Assembly: GCA_002706605.1 (NCBI GenBank)
Contig: PALT01000033.1
Span: forward strand, 1-64,000
Source: Rhodovulum sp.
GTDB lineage: Bacteria > Pseudomonadota > Alphaproteobacteria > Rhodobacterales > Rhodobacteraceae
DNA: 64,000 nucleotides
Direction: 5' to 3'
A program made the position numbers and the translations under genes. Below are positions 15,762 through 25,119 of this stretch, piece by piece; position 1 is the stretch's first letter, and every line of letters starts with the position of its first letter. A model generated the notes under the pieces. The model saw nothing but the letters and a program-made list of their open reading frames with translations, did not search any database and was not told the origin of the DNA.

Positions 15762-16988
15762 ATGTCCGCGCCCAAGAAAGTTGTGCTGGCCTATTCTGGC
15801 GGCCTCGATACGTCCATCATTCTGAAATGGCTTCAGACCGAATACGGTTGTGAGGTGGTCACCTTTACCGCCGATCTGGGTCAGGGTGAGGAACTGGACC
15901 CGGCCCGTCAAAAGGCCGAGATGCTGGGCATCAAGTCGGAAAACATCTTTATCGAAGACCTGCGCGAAGAGTTCGTGCGCGATTTCGTCTTCCCGATGTT
16001 CCGCGCAAACGCCCTGTATGAGGGTCTGTATCTGCTGGGCACGTCGATTGCGCGTCCGCTGATTTCCAAGCGTCTGGTCGAGATCGCAGAACAAACCGGC
16101 GCCGATGCCGTGTCCCACGGCGCGACCGGCAAGGGCAACGATCAGGTGCGGTTCGAACTGTCGGCCTATGCTCTGAACCCCGAGATCAAGGTAATCGCGC
16201 CGTGGCGTGAATGGGACCTGTCCTCGCGCACCAAGCTGCTGGACTTTGCCGAAAAGAACCAGATCCCGATCGCCAAGGACAAACGTGGCGAGGCGCCGTT
16301 CTCGGTGGACGCAAACCTGTTGCACACCTCGTCCGAGGGTAAGGTTCTGGAAGATCCGGCCCAAGAGGCCCCCGATTACGTGTTCCAGCGCACCGTCCAC
16401 CCCGAGGACGCGCCCGACACGCCCGAATTCATCGAGGTGACTTTTGAGCAGGGTGACGCAGTTGCCATCAACGGCACCGCCATGTCGCCCGCGACCATTC
16501 TGACCGAGTTGAACGAATACGGTCGCAAGCACGGCATCGGTCGTCTGGATTTCGTCGAGAACCGGTTCGTGGGCATGAAGTCGCGCGGCATCTATGAAAC
16601 GCCGGGCGGGACGATCCTGCTTGAGGCGCACCGCGGGATTGAGCAAATCACGCTGGATTCCGGTGCGGGCCACCTGAAAGATTCGATCATGCCGCGCTAT
16701 GCCGAACTGATCTACAACGGGTTCTGGTTCAGCCCCGAGCGTGAAATGTTACAGGCCCTGATCGATAAATCCCAAGAACACGTCTCGGGCACCGTGCGCC
16801 TGAAACTGTACAAAGGGTCGGTCAACACCGTAGGTCGCTGGTCCGATCACAGCCTCTATTCCGAGGCGCATGTGACGTTCGAAGAGGACGCTGGTGCCTA
16901 TGACCAGAAAGACGCCGCCGGGTTCATCCAGTTGAACGCGCTGCGCCTTAAATTGTTGGCCGCGCGCGACCGTCGCGTCAAAAAATAA
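15762..16988 (+). CDS. argG: Argininosuccinate synthase ArgG
   Basis: This 408-residue cytoplasmic enzyme makes argininosuccinate from citrulline and aspartate with ATP, the penultimate step of arginine synthesis. The PP-motif AYSGGLDTS at residues 9-17 binds [18 protein letters not shown] near 119-133 and the C-terminal [16 protein letters not shown] are conserved family segments. Length fits the 400-410 residues typical of the bacterial type I enzyme. GAGGAAA lies 6 bases before the ATG. A strong intrinsic terminator follows at 17019-17047, so the gene is monocistronic. Confidence 0.98.
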   Translation: MSAPKKVVLAYSGGLDTSIILKWLQTEYGCEVVTFTADLGQGEELDPARQKAEMLGIKSENIFIEDLREEFVRDFVFPMFRANALYEGLYLLGTSIARPLISKRLVEIAEQTGADAVSHGATGKGNDQVRFELSAYALNPEIKVIAPWREWDLSSRTKLLDFAEKNQIPIAKDKRGEAPFSVDANLLHTSSEGKVLEDPAQEAPDYVFQRTVHPEDAPDTPEFIEVTFEQGDAVAINGTAMSPATILTELNEYGRKHGIGRLDFVENRFVGMKSRGIYETPGGTILLEAHRGIEQITLDSGAGHLKDSIMPRYAELIYNGFWFSPEREMLQALIDKSQEHVSGTVRLKLYKGSVNTVGRWSDHSLYSEAHVTFEEDAGAYDQKDAAGFIQLNALRLKLLAARDRRVKK

Positions 16989-17018
16989 GACGGTATTTGC
17001 ACCGTTAAATGCGTGGGA

Positions 17019-17047
17019 TGCCCCGGTGGAAACGCCGGGGCATTTTT
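17019..17047 (+). terminator. Intrinsic terminator of argG
   Basis: TGCCCCGG (17019-17026) pairs perfectly with CCGGGGCA (17035-17042) around an 8-base loop and is followed by TTTTT. It lies 30 bases after the argG stop. Confidence 0.9.
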
Positions 17048-17083
17048 CGTTTGTGGTGATCCCGTTGGTAGGCCACGTGACGT

Positions 17084-17106
17084 GAGTATTTTTGCCAAGA
17101 TGAAGA
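17084..17106 (+). repeat. Dispersed 23-bp intergenic repeat, copy A
   Basis: The segment starts GAGTATTTT and ends CCAAGATGAAGA. It matches the minus-strand copy at 23375-23397 in 21 of 23 positions. Both copies lie shortly downstream of gene ends. Similar AAGATGAAGA-ending motifs are familiar from roseobacter intergenic regions, but the function is unknown. Confidence 0.6.
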
Positions 17107-17237
17107 TGGGAAAAATCGCGCGCCTAGATAGGGATTTGTTTCAACGCTTCCCAGTGTGGTGAGGTCACATTCTTGTGGGTTAAGGGCGCGGAGTGCTCGA
17201 TTTATTGTGGGGACAGGTTGGTAAAGAGGAGGCGATC

Positions 17238-17462
17238 ATGCGCCATCTGATCCCTGTTGAACAAAAGATTAAGACGAGCGCCCTGATGTTGGCGATTGGT
17301 GTGGGCATTCTGGCGAACTGTCAGCAAACGGTGGAGCGGCTGCAGATCAGCGCGGCAGAACCCGAGGTCTGTGAGGTGTGCCAAGGGGCCGCTGAGGCGC
17401 GGGTGCATTTTGCGGTTGTTCGGGTGATGCTGACCGGTGCGCCGGTGACTAGCGATCTTTGA
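17238..17462 (+). CDS. Hypothetical small protein (74 aa)
   Basis: This possible gene starts at ATG 17238 and is preceded by GAGGAGG 5-11 bases upstream, a very good ribosome binding site. The protein has a basic N-terminus (MRHLIPVEQKIKTS), a hydrophobic stretch ALMLAIGVGILA that could be a signal peptide or membrane anchor, then CEVCQG. A cysteine follows the hydrophobic stretch (LANC), which is close to but not a proper lipobox. I recognise no family. It overlaps the 3' end of the convergent ribokinase-like gene by 14 bases. It could be a spurious frame; the ribosome binding site and its place in an otherwise empty 460-base gap are the main support. Confidence 0.4.
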   Translation: MRHLIPVEQKIKTSALMLAIGVGILANCQQTVERLQISAAEPEVCEVCQGAAEARVHFAVVRVMLTGAPVTSDL

Positions 17463-18315
17463 GAAACGCGCGGGTTTGATCGCCCGTGGGCATGGCATCG
17501 GCTGTGCCGTGTTTCGTGACCTGTAGCGCGGCGGCGGCGGCGGCGAATTCGAGGGCCGATTGGGGGTCCTGACCCGCGTCCAGCGCCGCGATGAGAGAGC
17601 CCGCAAAGCAATCCCCCGCGCCGGTCGTGTCAACCGGTGTCACGTGAAACGCGGGTTGGGTGATCGTGGTGCCATCGGCCATTTGCCAGCGCGCCCCGTC
17701 ACCGCCCAAGGTGATGATCAAGTTGGGCACCGACACCTCGCCCAGCGCGGCGCAGAGTTGATCGTATTCCACGCGGTTCAGCAGCAGATAGGACAGATAC
17801 GGCAGGACCTGTTTCACCGCCTCGGCATCGAACGGAGCCGCTGAATAAACGACGTTCATGCCGCGCGCATGGGCCGCCTTGGCCGCGGCGACCTGATCCG
17901 TGGTTTCGTTTTGCAAAAGCAGGTAATCGCCCGCCCCACCAGCCGCCAGAGCATCGGCAATCGCCGTCGCGGATTGAACGTGGTTCGCGCCAGCGTGTAG
18001 CAGGATCGCATTTTCACCGTGTTCGGGTTCAACCATGATCACCGCGTGGCCCGTCGCGGCGTCCGTCACCGCGATATGAGTGGTGTCGACGCCATAGCCG
18101 CGCAACGTGTCGCAAATCCAATCCGAATCCGGACCGATGGCCCCGATATGAACGACGTTCGATCCGGCGCGGGCGGCGGCGACGGATTGGTTCGCACCCT
18201 TACCGCCCAGCCCCTTGGTCATCGCGGTCGACGACAGCGTTTCCCCCGGCGCAATCATGTGCGGAACCGAATAGAAATAGTCCACGTTGATCGAGCCAAG
18301 GTTGAACACTGTCAT
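17449..18315 (-). CDS. rbsK: PfkB-family carbohydrate kinase, ribokinase-like
   Basis: This 288-residue sugar kinase shows the ribokinase N-terminal pattern NLGSINVDYFYSVPH, the substrate motif GGKGANQSVAAARAG near residues 37-51, and the C-terminal DTTGAGDCFAGSL near 240 with the catalytic Asp and anion hole. Ribokinase phosphorylates D-ribose at O5 with ATP in the cytoplasm. Length is slightly below the usual 300-310 residues. The ATG at 18315 lies 5 bases after the malic enzyme stop, so it may be co-transcribed with maeB; no ribose transporter is adjacent. Substrate assignment as ribose is likely but not proven, since PfkB enzymes vary. Confidence 0.78.
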   Translation of the reverse strand: MTVFNLGSINVDYFYSVPHMIAPGETLSSTAMTKGLGGKGANQSVAAARAGSNVVHIGAIGPDSDWICDTLRGYGVDTTHIAVTDAATGHAVIMVEPEHGENAILLHAGANHVQSATAIADALAAGGAGDYLLLQNETTDQVAAAKAAHARGMNVVYSAAPFDAEAVKQVLPYLSYLLLNRVEYDQLCAALGEVSVPNLIITLGGDGARWQMADGTTITQPAFHVTPVDTTGAGDCFAGSLIAALDAGQDPQSALEFAAAAAALQVTKHGTADAMPTGDQTRAFLKDR

Positions 18316-18320
18316 CGCAT

Positions 18321-20579
18321 TTACCCCACTTTGGACGCCGCCAAGAGCGCCATGTTGGTGATGTCGCTGACCGTCGCAACGGTCGAGCAAATCTGGATCG
18401 GTTTATCGACACCGGCAAGGATCGGCCCGATCACGGTCGCGCCGGCCATTTCCTGCATCAGCTTGACCGAGATTGACGCCGAGTGGCGGGCAGGCACAAC
18501 CAGAATGTTCGCAGGTCCCGTCAGGCGCGAGAACGGATAGGCCTCTTGCGCGGCCTTGTTCAGGGCCACGTCGACGGTCATTTCGCCCTCGTATTCGAAG
18601 TCGACGCCGCGTTTGTCCAGAACCTTGGGCGCGATGTGCATTTTGGTCGCGCGCTCGGACACCGGATAGCCGAAGGTCGAGAAGCTGACAAAGGCGACGC
18701 GCGGCTCAAGGCCCATGCCACGCGCGACATCCGCGCTGCGCTCGGCGATGTTGGCGAGATCTTCCTCGTCCGGCCATTCGTGGACCAGCGTATCGGAAAT
18801 CAGAACCACACGACCCTTGTGCAGGATCGCGGTGACACCGACGGCGCCGTCTTGGGCGCTGGCATCAAACACATGGTTGATCAGTTCCATCACATGGGCC
18901 GATTTCCGCGTCGCGCCGGTCACAAGGCCGTCGCCATGCCCATGCGCCAGCATCAGCGCCGAGAACACGTGACGGTCGCGCGCGGCCAGACGGTGGATGT
19001 CGTGGCGGTCGTACCCTTTGCGCTGTAGGCGGTTGTACAGGTATTCCTTGTACGTATCCAAATGGCGGGTGTTGGCGGCGTTGACGATCTCAAGCTCACG
19101 CACCGCATCCCCAAGACCTGCGCCCTCAAGGCGTTCTTTGACGTCGCTTTCGCGGCCAACGACCAGTGCCTTGCCATACCCCGCGCGCTGATAGTTCACG
19201 GCGGCGCGCAGCACGCGGATATCGTCGCCCTCGGCGAAAATCATGCGGGCCTGTGCGGCACGGGCGCGGGCGGAAATGCCGCGCAGGATGTTGGCGGTCG
19301 GGTCCATCCGCGCCTTGAGCGAGGCCTCATAGCCCTCAAGGTCGACAATCGGGCGACGGGCCACGCCGGTGTCCATACCGGCACGCGCAACGGCGGGCGG
19401 GATCATGTAGATCAAGCGCGGATCGAACGGCGTCGGGATGATGTAATCGCGCCCGAACGACAGCTTGCGCCCATAGGCCATTGCGACCTCATCGGGGACG
19501 TCCATCCGCGCGATTTCGGCCAAGGCCTCGGCGCAGGCGATTTTCATCTCGTCGTTGATGGCGCGGGCGTGGATGTCCAGCGCACCACGGAACAGATAAG
19601 GAAAGCCCAGAACGTTGTTCACCTGGTTCGGGTAATCCGAACGACCGGTGGCCACGATGGCGTCCGCGCGCACGGCGTGGGCGTCTTCGGGGGTGATTTC
19701 GGGATCGGGGTTGGCCATCGCAAAGATGACCGGATCATCGGCCATGCTGAGGACCATATCCTGCGTCACCGCGCCCTTGGCCGAGACGCCAAGGAACACA
19801 TCCGCGCCCTTCATCGCGTCCTCAAGCGTACGCGCATCGGTTTTCGCGGCATGGGCCGATTTCCACTGGTTCATGCCCTCGGTGCGGCCTTGATAGATGA
19901 CGCCCTTGGTATCGCACATGATACAGTTGTCGTGCTTGGCACCCATCGCCTTGACCAGTTCCAGACAGGCGATGCCCGCCGCACCCGCACCGTTCAGAAC
20001 GATCTTACAGTCTTCGATCTTTTTGCCCGAGATATGCAGCGCGTTGATCAGACCCGCCGCACAGATCACGGCGGTGCCGTGCTGGTCGTCGTGAAAGACG
20101 GGAATATCCATTTCCTCCTTCAGACGCTGTTCGATGATGAAACATTCCGGCGCCTTGATGTCCTCAAGGTTGATGCCGCCAAAGGTCGGCCCCATCAGCT
20201 TGACCGCCTTGATGATTTCCTCGGGGTCCTCGGTGTCCAGCTCGATGTCGATGGCATTCACATCGGCGAACCGTTTAAACAGGACGGCCTTGCCCTCCAT
20301 CACCGGTTTGGACGCCAGCGCGCCAAGGTTCCCCAGACCCAAGATCGCGGTGCCGTTTGACACAACCGCGACCATGTTGCCCTTGGTCGTGTAGTCATAG
20401 GCGGTCTCGGGGTTTTCCGCGATTGCCTCAACCGGAACGGCCACACCGGGGCTATAGGCCAGCGACAGGTCGCGCTGGGTCGTCATCGGGGTCGATGCGG
20501 TGATCTCGAACTTACCCGGGGTCGGTTCAAGGTGATAGGCCAGCGCCTCTTCGGGCGTGATACGGTTCTTCGACGACAT
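18321..20579 (-). CDS. maeB: NADP-dependent malic enzyme with phosphotransacetylase-like domain (MaeB)
   Basis: This 752-residue two-domain enzyme has an N-terminal malic enzyme half (about 1-420) carrying SLAYSPGVAVP, GTAVICAAGLINAL and the nucleotide fold LNGAGAAGIACLEL, and a C-terminal half (about 430-752) resembling phosphate acetyltransferase but usually regulatory. It decarboxylates malate to pyruvate with NADP, supplying pyruvate and NADPH during growth on C4 acids. The length is typical of MaeB proteins of proteobacteria. The ATG at 20579 begins MSSKNRITPEEAL, the conserved start; an open frame reaching 20642 extends further upstream without similarity. The gene is divergent from mutS with 136 bases between starts. 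Confidence 0.96.
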   Translation of the reverse strand: MSSKNRITPEEALAYHLEPTPGKFEITASTPMTTQRDLSLAYSPGVAVPVEAIAENPETAYDYTTKGNMVAVVSNGTAILGLGNLGALASKPVMEGKAVLFKRFADVNAIDIELDTEDPEEIIKAVKLMGPTFGGINLEDIKAPECFIIEQRLKEEMDIPVFHDDQHGTAVICAAGLINALHISGKKIEDCKIVLNGAGAAGIACLELVKAMGAKHDNCIMCDTKGVIYQGRTEGMNQWKSAHAAKTDARTLEDAMKGADVFLGVSAKGAVTQDMVLSMADDPVIFAMANPDPEITPEDAHAVRADAIVATGRSDYPNQVNNVLGFPYLFRGALDIHARAINDEMKIACAEALAEIARMDVPDEVAMAYGRKLSFGRDYIIPTPFDPRLIYMIPPAVARAGMDTGVARRPIVDLEGYEASLKARMDPTANILRGISARARAAQARMIFAEGDDIRVLRAAVNYQRAGYGKALVVGRESDVKERLEGAGLGDAVRELEIVNAANTRHLDTYKEYLYNRLQRKGYDRHDIHRLAARDRHVFSALMLAHGHGDGLVTGATRKSAHVMELINHVFDASAQDGAVGVTAILHKGRVVLISDTLVHEWPDEEDLANIAERSADVARGMGLEPRVAFVSFSTFGYPVSERATKMHIAPKVLDKRGVDFEYEGEMTVDVALNKAAQEAYPFSRLTGPANILVVPARHSASISVKLMQEMAGATVIGPILAGVDKPIQICSTVATVSDITNMALLAASKVG

Positions 20580-20715
20580 AAGCGGGCAGTCTCCTGTTTC
20601 GGGCCTACGCGTCTTAACGCCCAAATGCGCCTTGGACAACAAAAGATGGAATTGCGTCTTTCATGCTTTGGGCCTGCTTTGTAAGGTCCGCCCTACAGAT
20701 CAACAGGGGGAAACC

Positions 20716-23364
20716 GTGGCAGGCGCATCCGGACAAATCACGCCCATGATGGCGCAGTTTCTGGAAATCAAAGCAGAGCATCGCGATGCCCTGTTGTTTT
20801 ACCGGATGGGCGACTTTTACGAGATGTTCTTTGACGATGCCGTCGCAGCGGCCGAGGCGCTGGACATCGCCCTGACCAAACGCGGCAAGCATGAGGGCAA
20901 CGATATCCCCATGTGCGGCGTTCCGGTGCATTCGGCCGAGAATTACCTTCTAACCCTGATCCGCAAGGGGTTCCGCGTCGCCGTCTGTGAGCAGCTTGAA
21001 GATCCCGCCGAGGCGAAAAAGCGCGGCTCGAAATCCGTGGTGAAACGCGGCGTTGTGCGCTTGGTGACGCCGGGCACATTGACCGAGGAATCCCTGCTCG
21101 AGGCGCGCCGCCACAACTATCTGGCGGCCTTTGCCGTGGTGCGGGATGAGGCCGCACTGGCATGGGTCGATATTTCCACCGGCGCCTTCCGCGTGATGCC
21201 GATTTCGCCCGTCCGCCTGTCCCCCGAATTGGCACGGCTCAGCCCCAAAGAGGTTCTGGTCCTCGACGGCGCGGACGCGAATTACGGTGAAATAGTCTCT
21301 GAGTCCGGCGCTGCCATCACCCCCTTGGGCCGTAGCAGTTTTGACAGCACCAGTGGCGAGGACCGCCTGAAATCCCTGTTCCAAGTGTCATCTCTGGACG
21401 GGTTCGGCGCGTTTGAGCGCGCGGAACTGTCGGCCATGGGCGCGCTGATCGACTACCTCGACATCACGCAAAAGGGCAAACTGCCCCTGCTGCGCCCGCC
21501 AGTGCGTGAGTTCGCAAACGAGAACATCCAGATCGACGCTGCCACCCGCCGAAACCTCGAACTGACGCACAGCCTCTCTGGCGCACGCGACGGGTCGCTG
21601 TTGTCCGCAATTGACCGCACCCTGACCTCTGGCGGCGCCCGTCTGTTGGAACGCCGCATCTCCAGCCCTGCGCGGAAACTGTCTGTGATCCACCCGCGTT
21701 TGGCCGCCGTCAGCTATATGGTCGATCAATCGGGCACCTGTTCCACGTTGCGCGACCACCTGCGCAAGGCCCCCGATATGGACCGCGCCCTATCGCGTCT
21801 CGCGCTTGAACGGGGCGGACCTCGCGATCTGACCGCAATCCGAAACGGTCTGGAACAGGCCCTGTTGATCGCCGCCGCAATGCCGGCTGACGCGCCCGAT
21901 CTGATGCAACAGGCGATCACCGATCTGGGTGGGCACGATGAACTCTTGGACCTTCTCGACAACGCTCTGGTCGCCGAACCGCCCCTGTTGACGCGCGACG
22001 GTGGCTTCATCGCCCCCGGCTATCACGATGAACTGGATGAGGCGCGCACCCTGCGGGATGAGGGACGTGGCGTCATCGCCTCGATGCAGGCGGAATATGC
22101 CGAGATCACCGGTATTTCGTCCCTAAAGGTCAAACATAACAACGTCTTAGGATATTTCATCGAATGCACCGCGACCCATGCGGACAAGATGCTATCGGCC
22201 CCCCTAAATGAAACCTTTATCCACCGCCAAACCACCGCGAACGCCGTACGCTTCACGACCGTTGACCTGTCCGAGCTGGAGACCCGTATCCTGAACGCCG
22301 GTGGCAGCGCTCTGGATATCGAAAAGGCGCTGTTCGAAACCCTGCGCACGGCGGTGCTCGACAACGCAGACCGGATCGCACAATCGGCCCGCGCCCTGGC
22401 CGAAATCGACCTGACCTGCGCTTTTGCCGATTTGGCGCGCGATTTGAACTGGTGCGCGCCGCGCATCGACGACAGCCGCGCCTTTGACATCGTCGGTGGC
22501 CGCCACCCCGTCGTCGAACGCGCCCTGCAAAAACAAGGCGGCACGCCGTTCGTCGCCAACGACTGCAACCTTTCGGCCCAAGACGACGCCGCGATCTGGC
22601 TGCTGACCGGCCCGAACATGGCCGGTAAATCGACCTTCCTACGCCAGAACGCCCTGATCGCGCTCTTGGCCCAAGCAGGCAGCTTCGTGCCCGCCACGTC
22701 GGCCCACATCGGCCTTGTCTCGCAACTGTTCAGTCGCGTTGGCGCCGCCGATGACCTCGCGCGCGGACGATCAACCTTTATGGTGGAAATGGTCGAAACG
22801 GCGGCCATCCTGAACCAAGCCGACGACCGCGCCCTCGTCATCCTTGACGAAATTGGCCGCGGCACCGCGACCTATGATGGTCTGTCGATCGCATGGGCCA
22901 CGCTTGAACACCTGCACGATGTCAACCGCAGTCGCGCGTTGTTCGCCACCCACTACCACGAGATGACCACCTTGGCCGACACGCTGGCTGGCGTCCAAAA
23001 CGCCACCGTCGCGGTCAAGGAATGGCGCGGCAACGTGATCTTCCTGCACGAGGTCCACAAAGGTGCGGCCGACCGATCCTATGGTGTGCAGGTCGCGCGC
23101 CTCGCGGGCCTACCCGACGCGGTGGTCAATCGCGCCCGTGTGGTCCTCGACGCCCTCGAAGAACGCGGTCGCACGCAAAACGGCGGCTCCCCGCTCCTCA
23201 CCGACCTCCCCCTGTTTGCGGCCGCGCCACCCCCACCTGCCGCCCCCGCAACTCCGGCAACCTCACCCGCGCTCGACATGCTGGACGACATCCAACCGGA
23301 TGACCTGACCCCCCGTCAGGCGCTTCAGGTGCTCTATGATCTGAAAAAGGCGTCCCAGACTTAA
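20716..23364 (+). CDS. mutS: DNA mismatch repair ATPase MutS
   Basis: This 882-residue MutS recognises mispairs with the Phe-x-Glu motif in FYRMGDFYEMFF (about residue 30). It also carries the connector and lever domains, and the ATPase with Walker A GPNMAGKST near 631 and Walker B LVILDEIGRGTATYDG near 710. It initiates methyl-independent or MutL-dependent repair in the cytoplasm. The GTG at 20716 is chosen because AGGGGG lies 6-11 bases before it; an ATG at 20746 (MMAQFLEIK) is the alternative. The frame remains open as far as 20557 but that part overlaps the divergent maeB. The C-terminus has a proline/alanine-rich linker followed by a LTPRQALQVLYDL helix, the usual tetramerisation tail. 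Confidence 0.96.
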   Translation: MAGASGQITPMMAQFLEIKAEHRDALLFYRMGDFYEMFFDDAVAAAEALDIALTKRGKHEGNDIPMCGVPVHSAENYLLTLIRKGFRVAVCEQLEDPAEAKKRGSKSVVKRGVVRLVTPGTLTEESLLEARRHNYLAAFAVVRDEAALAWVDISTGAFRVMPISPVRLSPELARLSPKEVLVLDGADANYGEIVSESGAAITPLGRSSFDSTSGEDRLKSLFQVSSLDGFGAFERAELSAMGALIDYLDITQKGKLPLLRPPVREFANENIQIDAATRRNLELTHSLSGARDGSLLSAIDRTLTSGGARLLERRISSPARKLSVIHPRLAAVSYMVDQSGTCSTLRDHLRKAPDMDRALSRLALERGGPRDLTAIRNGLEQALLIAAAMPADAPDLMQQAITDLGGHDELLDLLDNALVAEPPLLTRDGGFIAPGYHDELDEARTLRDEGRGVIASMQAEYAEITGISSLKVKHNNVLGYFIECTATHADKMLSAPLNETFIHRQTTANAVRFTTVDLSELETRILNAGGSALDIEKALFETLRTAVLDNADRIAQSARALAEIDLTCAFADLARDLNWCAPRIDDSRAFDIVGGRHPVVERALQKQGGTPFVANDCNLSAQDDAAIWLLTGPNMAGKSTFLRQNALIALLAQAGSFVPATSAHIGLVSQLFSRVGAADDLARGRSTFMVEMVETAAILNQADDRALVILDEIGRGTATYDGLSIAWATLEHLHDVNRSRALFATHYHEMTTLADTLAGVQNATVAVKEWRGNVIFLHEVHKGAADRSYGVQVARLAGLPDAVVNRARVVLDALEERGRTQNGGSPLLTDLPLFAAAPPPPAAPATPATSPALDMLDDIQPDDLTPRQALQVLYDLKKASQT

Positions 23365-23374
23365 CTGGAACGCC

Positions 23375-23397
23375 TCTTCATCTTGGTCAAAATACTC
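23375..23397 (-). repeat. Dispersed 23-bp intergenic repeat, copy B
   Basis: The minus-strand copy of the repeat at 17084-17106 (21 of 23 identical, differing only at the two bases after GAGTATTTT). It lies 11 bases past the mutS stop and downstream of grpE on its own strand. Confidence 0.6.
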
Positions 23398-23403
23398 TCG
23401 CCG

Positions 23404-23427
23404 AAGGCGGCGGCACGGTGCCGCCTT
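23404..23427. terminator. Hairpin between convergent mutS and grpE
   Basis: AAGGCGGC (23404-23411) pairs with GCCGCCTT (23420-23427) across an 8-base loop and reaches into the grpE stop codon. It is GC-rich and followed by TTTA on the plus strand, so it could terminate mutS transcription and, less well, grpE transcription. Confidence 0.5.
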
Positions 23428-23990
23428 TACGCCGGTGTGGACGACACACCTACCTTGGCGGGGCGCAACAGACGCTCGTGCAACATGAAGCCGGCCTCAA
23501 CCACCTGAATGATCTCGCCCGCTTTGGTGCCCGGCAACGGCGCTTCGAACATCGCCTGATGGATTTGCGGATCGAACTGGTCGCCAACCTCGGGCGCGAC
23601 GGGCTCAATCCCGTGCTTTCCAAAGATGTTCAGCAACTCACGCAGGGTCAGCTCAACCCCCTCAAGCAACGCCTTGTTCGCCTCGCGCTGCTCCTCATCC
23701 ACGGCGTCGATCGCACGTTTCAGGTTGTCAAACACAGGCAGAATATCGCGGGCCAGCTTGCTGCCGCCATATTGCTCCGCTTCTTTACGGTCGCGCTCAC
23801 CACGCTTGCGGGCGTTTTCGGCATCGGCCAGCGCGCGCATGAACCGGTCACGGAACTCATCACGTTCGGCGCGCAGCGCGTCCAACTCGTCCTCGGCGCC
23901 CAGAACGTCCTCAACCGGCGCGTCATCTTCGCCCACGCTTGCAAGGATGTCTTCGATGTCCAATTCGTCTTTTTTCTCTGCTTCAGCCAT
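23427..23990 (-). CDS. grpE: Nucleotide exchange factor GrpE
   Basis: This 187-residue cochaperone dimer releases ADP from DnaK. The acidic N-terminus (EKKDELDIEDILASVGEDDA) is followed by a long coiled-coil helix (about residues 30-90, rich in Glu/Arg and containing ADAENARKRGERD), then the compact beta-wing domain with LLNIFGKHGIEPV and EPGDQFD-like GDQFDPQIHQAMF. The C-terminus LLRPAKVGVS is the typical end. It starts 4 bases after the hrcA stop, forming the hrcA-grpE heat-shock pair common in alphaproteobacteria. Neither dnaK nor groE is in the window. Confidence 0.97.
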   Translation of the reverse strand: MAEAEKKDELDIEDILASVGEDDAPVEDVLGAEDELDALRAERDEFRDRFMRALADAENARKRGERDRKEAEQYGGSKLARDILPVFDNLKRAIDAVDEEQREANKALLEGVELTLRELLNIFGKHGIEPVAPEVGDQFDPQIHQAMFEAPLPGTKAGEIIQVVEAGFMLHERLLRPAKVGVSSTPA

Positions 23991-23994
23991 TTTC

Positions 23995-25065
23995 CTACCC
24001 CTTACCCTGATCGGAAATCATCTTTCCGACCAATTGCGCGGTGTAATCCACAATCGGCACGATCCGTCCGTAATTCAGTCGCGTAGGACCAATCACACCA
24101 ACCGCGCCAACAATCTTTCGGTCCGCGTTCATATATGGAGAGACGACCAAAGAGGAACCCGTCAAAGAGAAAAGTTTATTCTCTGAGCCAATAAAAATGC
24201 GCACACCGTCGGCATTTTCGGCAAGCTCAAGGAATTCGACGATGTCCCGCTTGCGTTCAAGGTCGTCAAACAGATTGCGGATGCGGTCTAAATCTTCGGA
24301 TGCGGTGCCGGATTCAAGCAGATTCGACCGGCCTCGCACGATCAAGCGCTCATTCTGTTCGCCCTGATTTTCCCAGATCGCCAGACCGCTGTTGACCATG
24401 TCTTGGGCCAGAACGTCCAACTCGGCCTTGCGCCGTTTCATCTCGGTCGCCATGACAGAACGCAGCTCGCTTATCGTGCGCCCTTCGGCCAAGGAATTCA
24501 GGAAATTCGCCGCCTCACGCATGGAACTGGGCGTCTGACCGGGCGGCGGGTTGAAAATCCGGTTTTCCACATGCCCGTCGGCAAACACCAAAACGGCCAG
24601 CGACCGGTCCGGCGCAAGACTGACGAATTCGATGTGCTTGATCGGGGCCTCATGCTTGGGCGCCAACACGATGCTGGCCCCGTGCGTCACCCCCGACAGG
24701 GCCGATCCGACGCGGTCCAGCATCGTGCCGACGTCCTGTTCGTTACTGCCCAAGGTCGCATTCAACTTTTCGCGGTCCTGCGCGTCTAGATCCCGCACCT
24801 CAAGCAACCCGTCCACAAACATCCGCAGACCCAATTGCGTGGGAATACGCCCTGCCGACACATGCGGGGAATCCAGCAGGCCAAGGTATTCCAGATCCTG
24901 CATCACGTTACGGATCGTCGCCGCACTGACCTTTTCGCTAAAGTCGCGGGTCAGTGTGCGTGATCCAACGGGATCGCCGGTGTCCAGATAACCTTCGACG
25001 ACACGACGGAAGACCTCTCGGCTCCGGTCGTTCATCTCGCTTAGAATTTCCGCCTTGGTGGTCAA
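23995..25065 (-). CDS. hrcA: Heat-inducible transcription repressor HrcA
   Basis: This 356-residue repressor of the groE-type heat-shock genes binds CIRCE elements (TTAGCACTC-N9-GAGTGCTAA) and depends on GroEL for folding. The N-terminal winged helix contains MNDRSREVFRRVVEGYL and SAATIRNVMQDLEYLGLL, then SPHVSAGRIPT, the strongest family signature; the C-terminal half is the GAF-like dimerisation part ending in VGPTRLNYGRIVPIVDYTAQ. The first codon is TTG at 25065, preceded by GGAAGG and supported by the conserved residues before MNDRS; ATG at 25035 is an alternative. No CIRCE is visible upstream, so it seems not to repress itself through a canonical site. Confidence 0.95.
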   Translation of the reverse strand: MTTKAEILSEMNDRSREVFRRVVEGYLDTGDPVGSRTLTRDFSEKVSAATIRNVMQDLEYLGLLDSPHVSAGRIPTQLGLRMFVDGLLEVRDLDAQDREKLNATLGSNEQDVGTMLDRVGSALSGVTHGASIVLAPKHEAPIKHIEFVSLAPDRSLAVLVFADGHVENRIFNPPPGQTPSSMREAANFLNSLAEGRTISELRSVMATEMKRRKAELDVLAQDMVNSGLAIWENQGEQNERLIVRGRSNLLESGTASEDLDRIRNLFDDLERKRDIVEFLELAENADGVRIFIGSENKLFSLTGSSLVVSPYMNADRKIVGAVGVIGPTRLNYGRIVPIVDYTAQLVGKMISDQGKG

Positions 25066-25091
25066 ACAGCCTACCTTCCATTCGCCTTTTC

Positions 25092-25119
25092 ATTAAAGAC
25101 CAAGCGCCCAGAACGTCAA
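25092..25119 (-). promoter_or_regulatory. Probable sigma-70 promoter of hrcA-grpE
   Basis: The minus strand reads TTGACG (25114-25119), 16 bases, TTTAAT (25092-25097), close to the housekeeping consensus. The start codon lies about 27 bases downstream. No CIRCE inverted repeat overlaps it. Confidence 0.5.

Noticed and set aside
17636-17651. A parS-like sequence inside the ribokinase-like gene, sharing TCACGTGAAAC.
   Set aside because: It differs from the consensus at three of 16 positions and breaks the palindrome, and it is far from the other two perfect sites; chance coding similarity is more likely.
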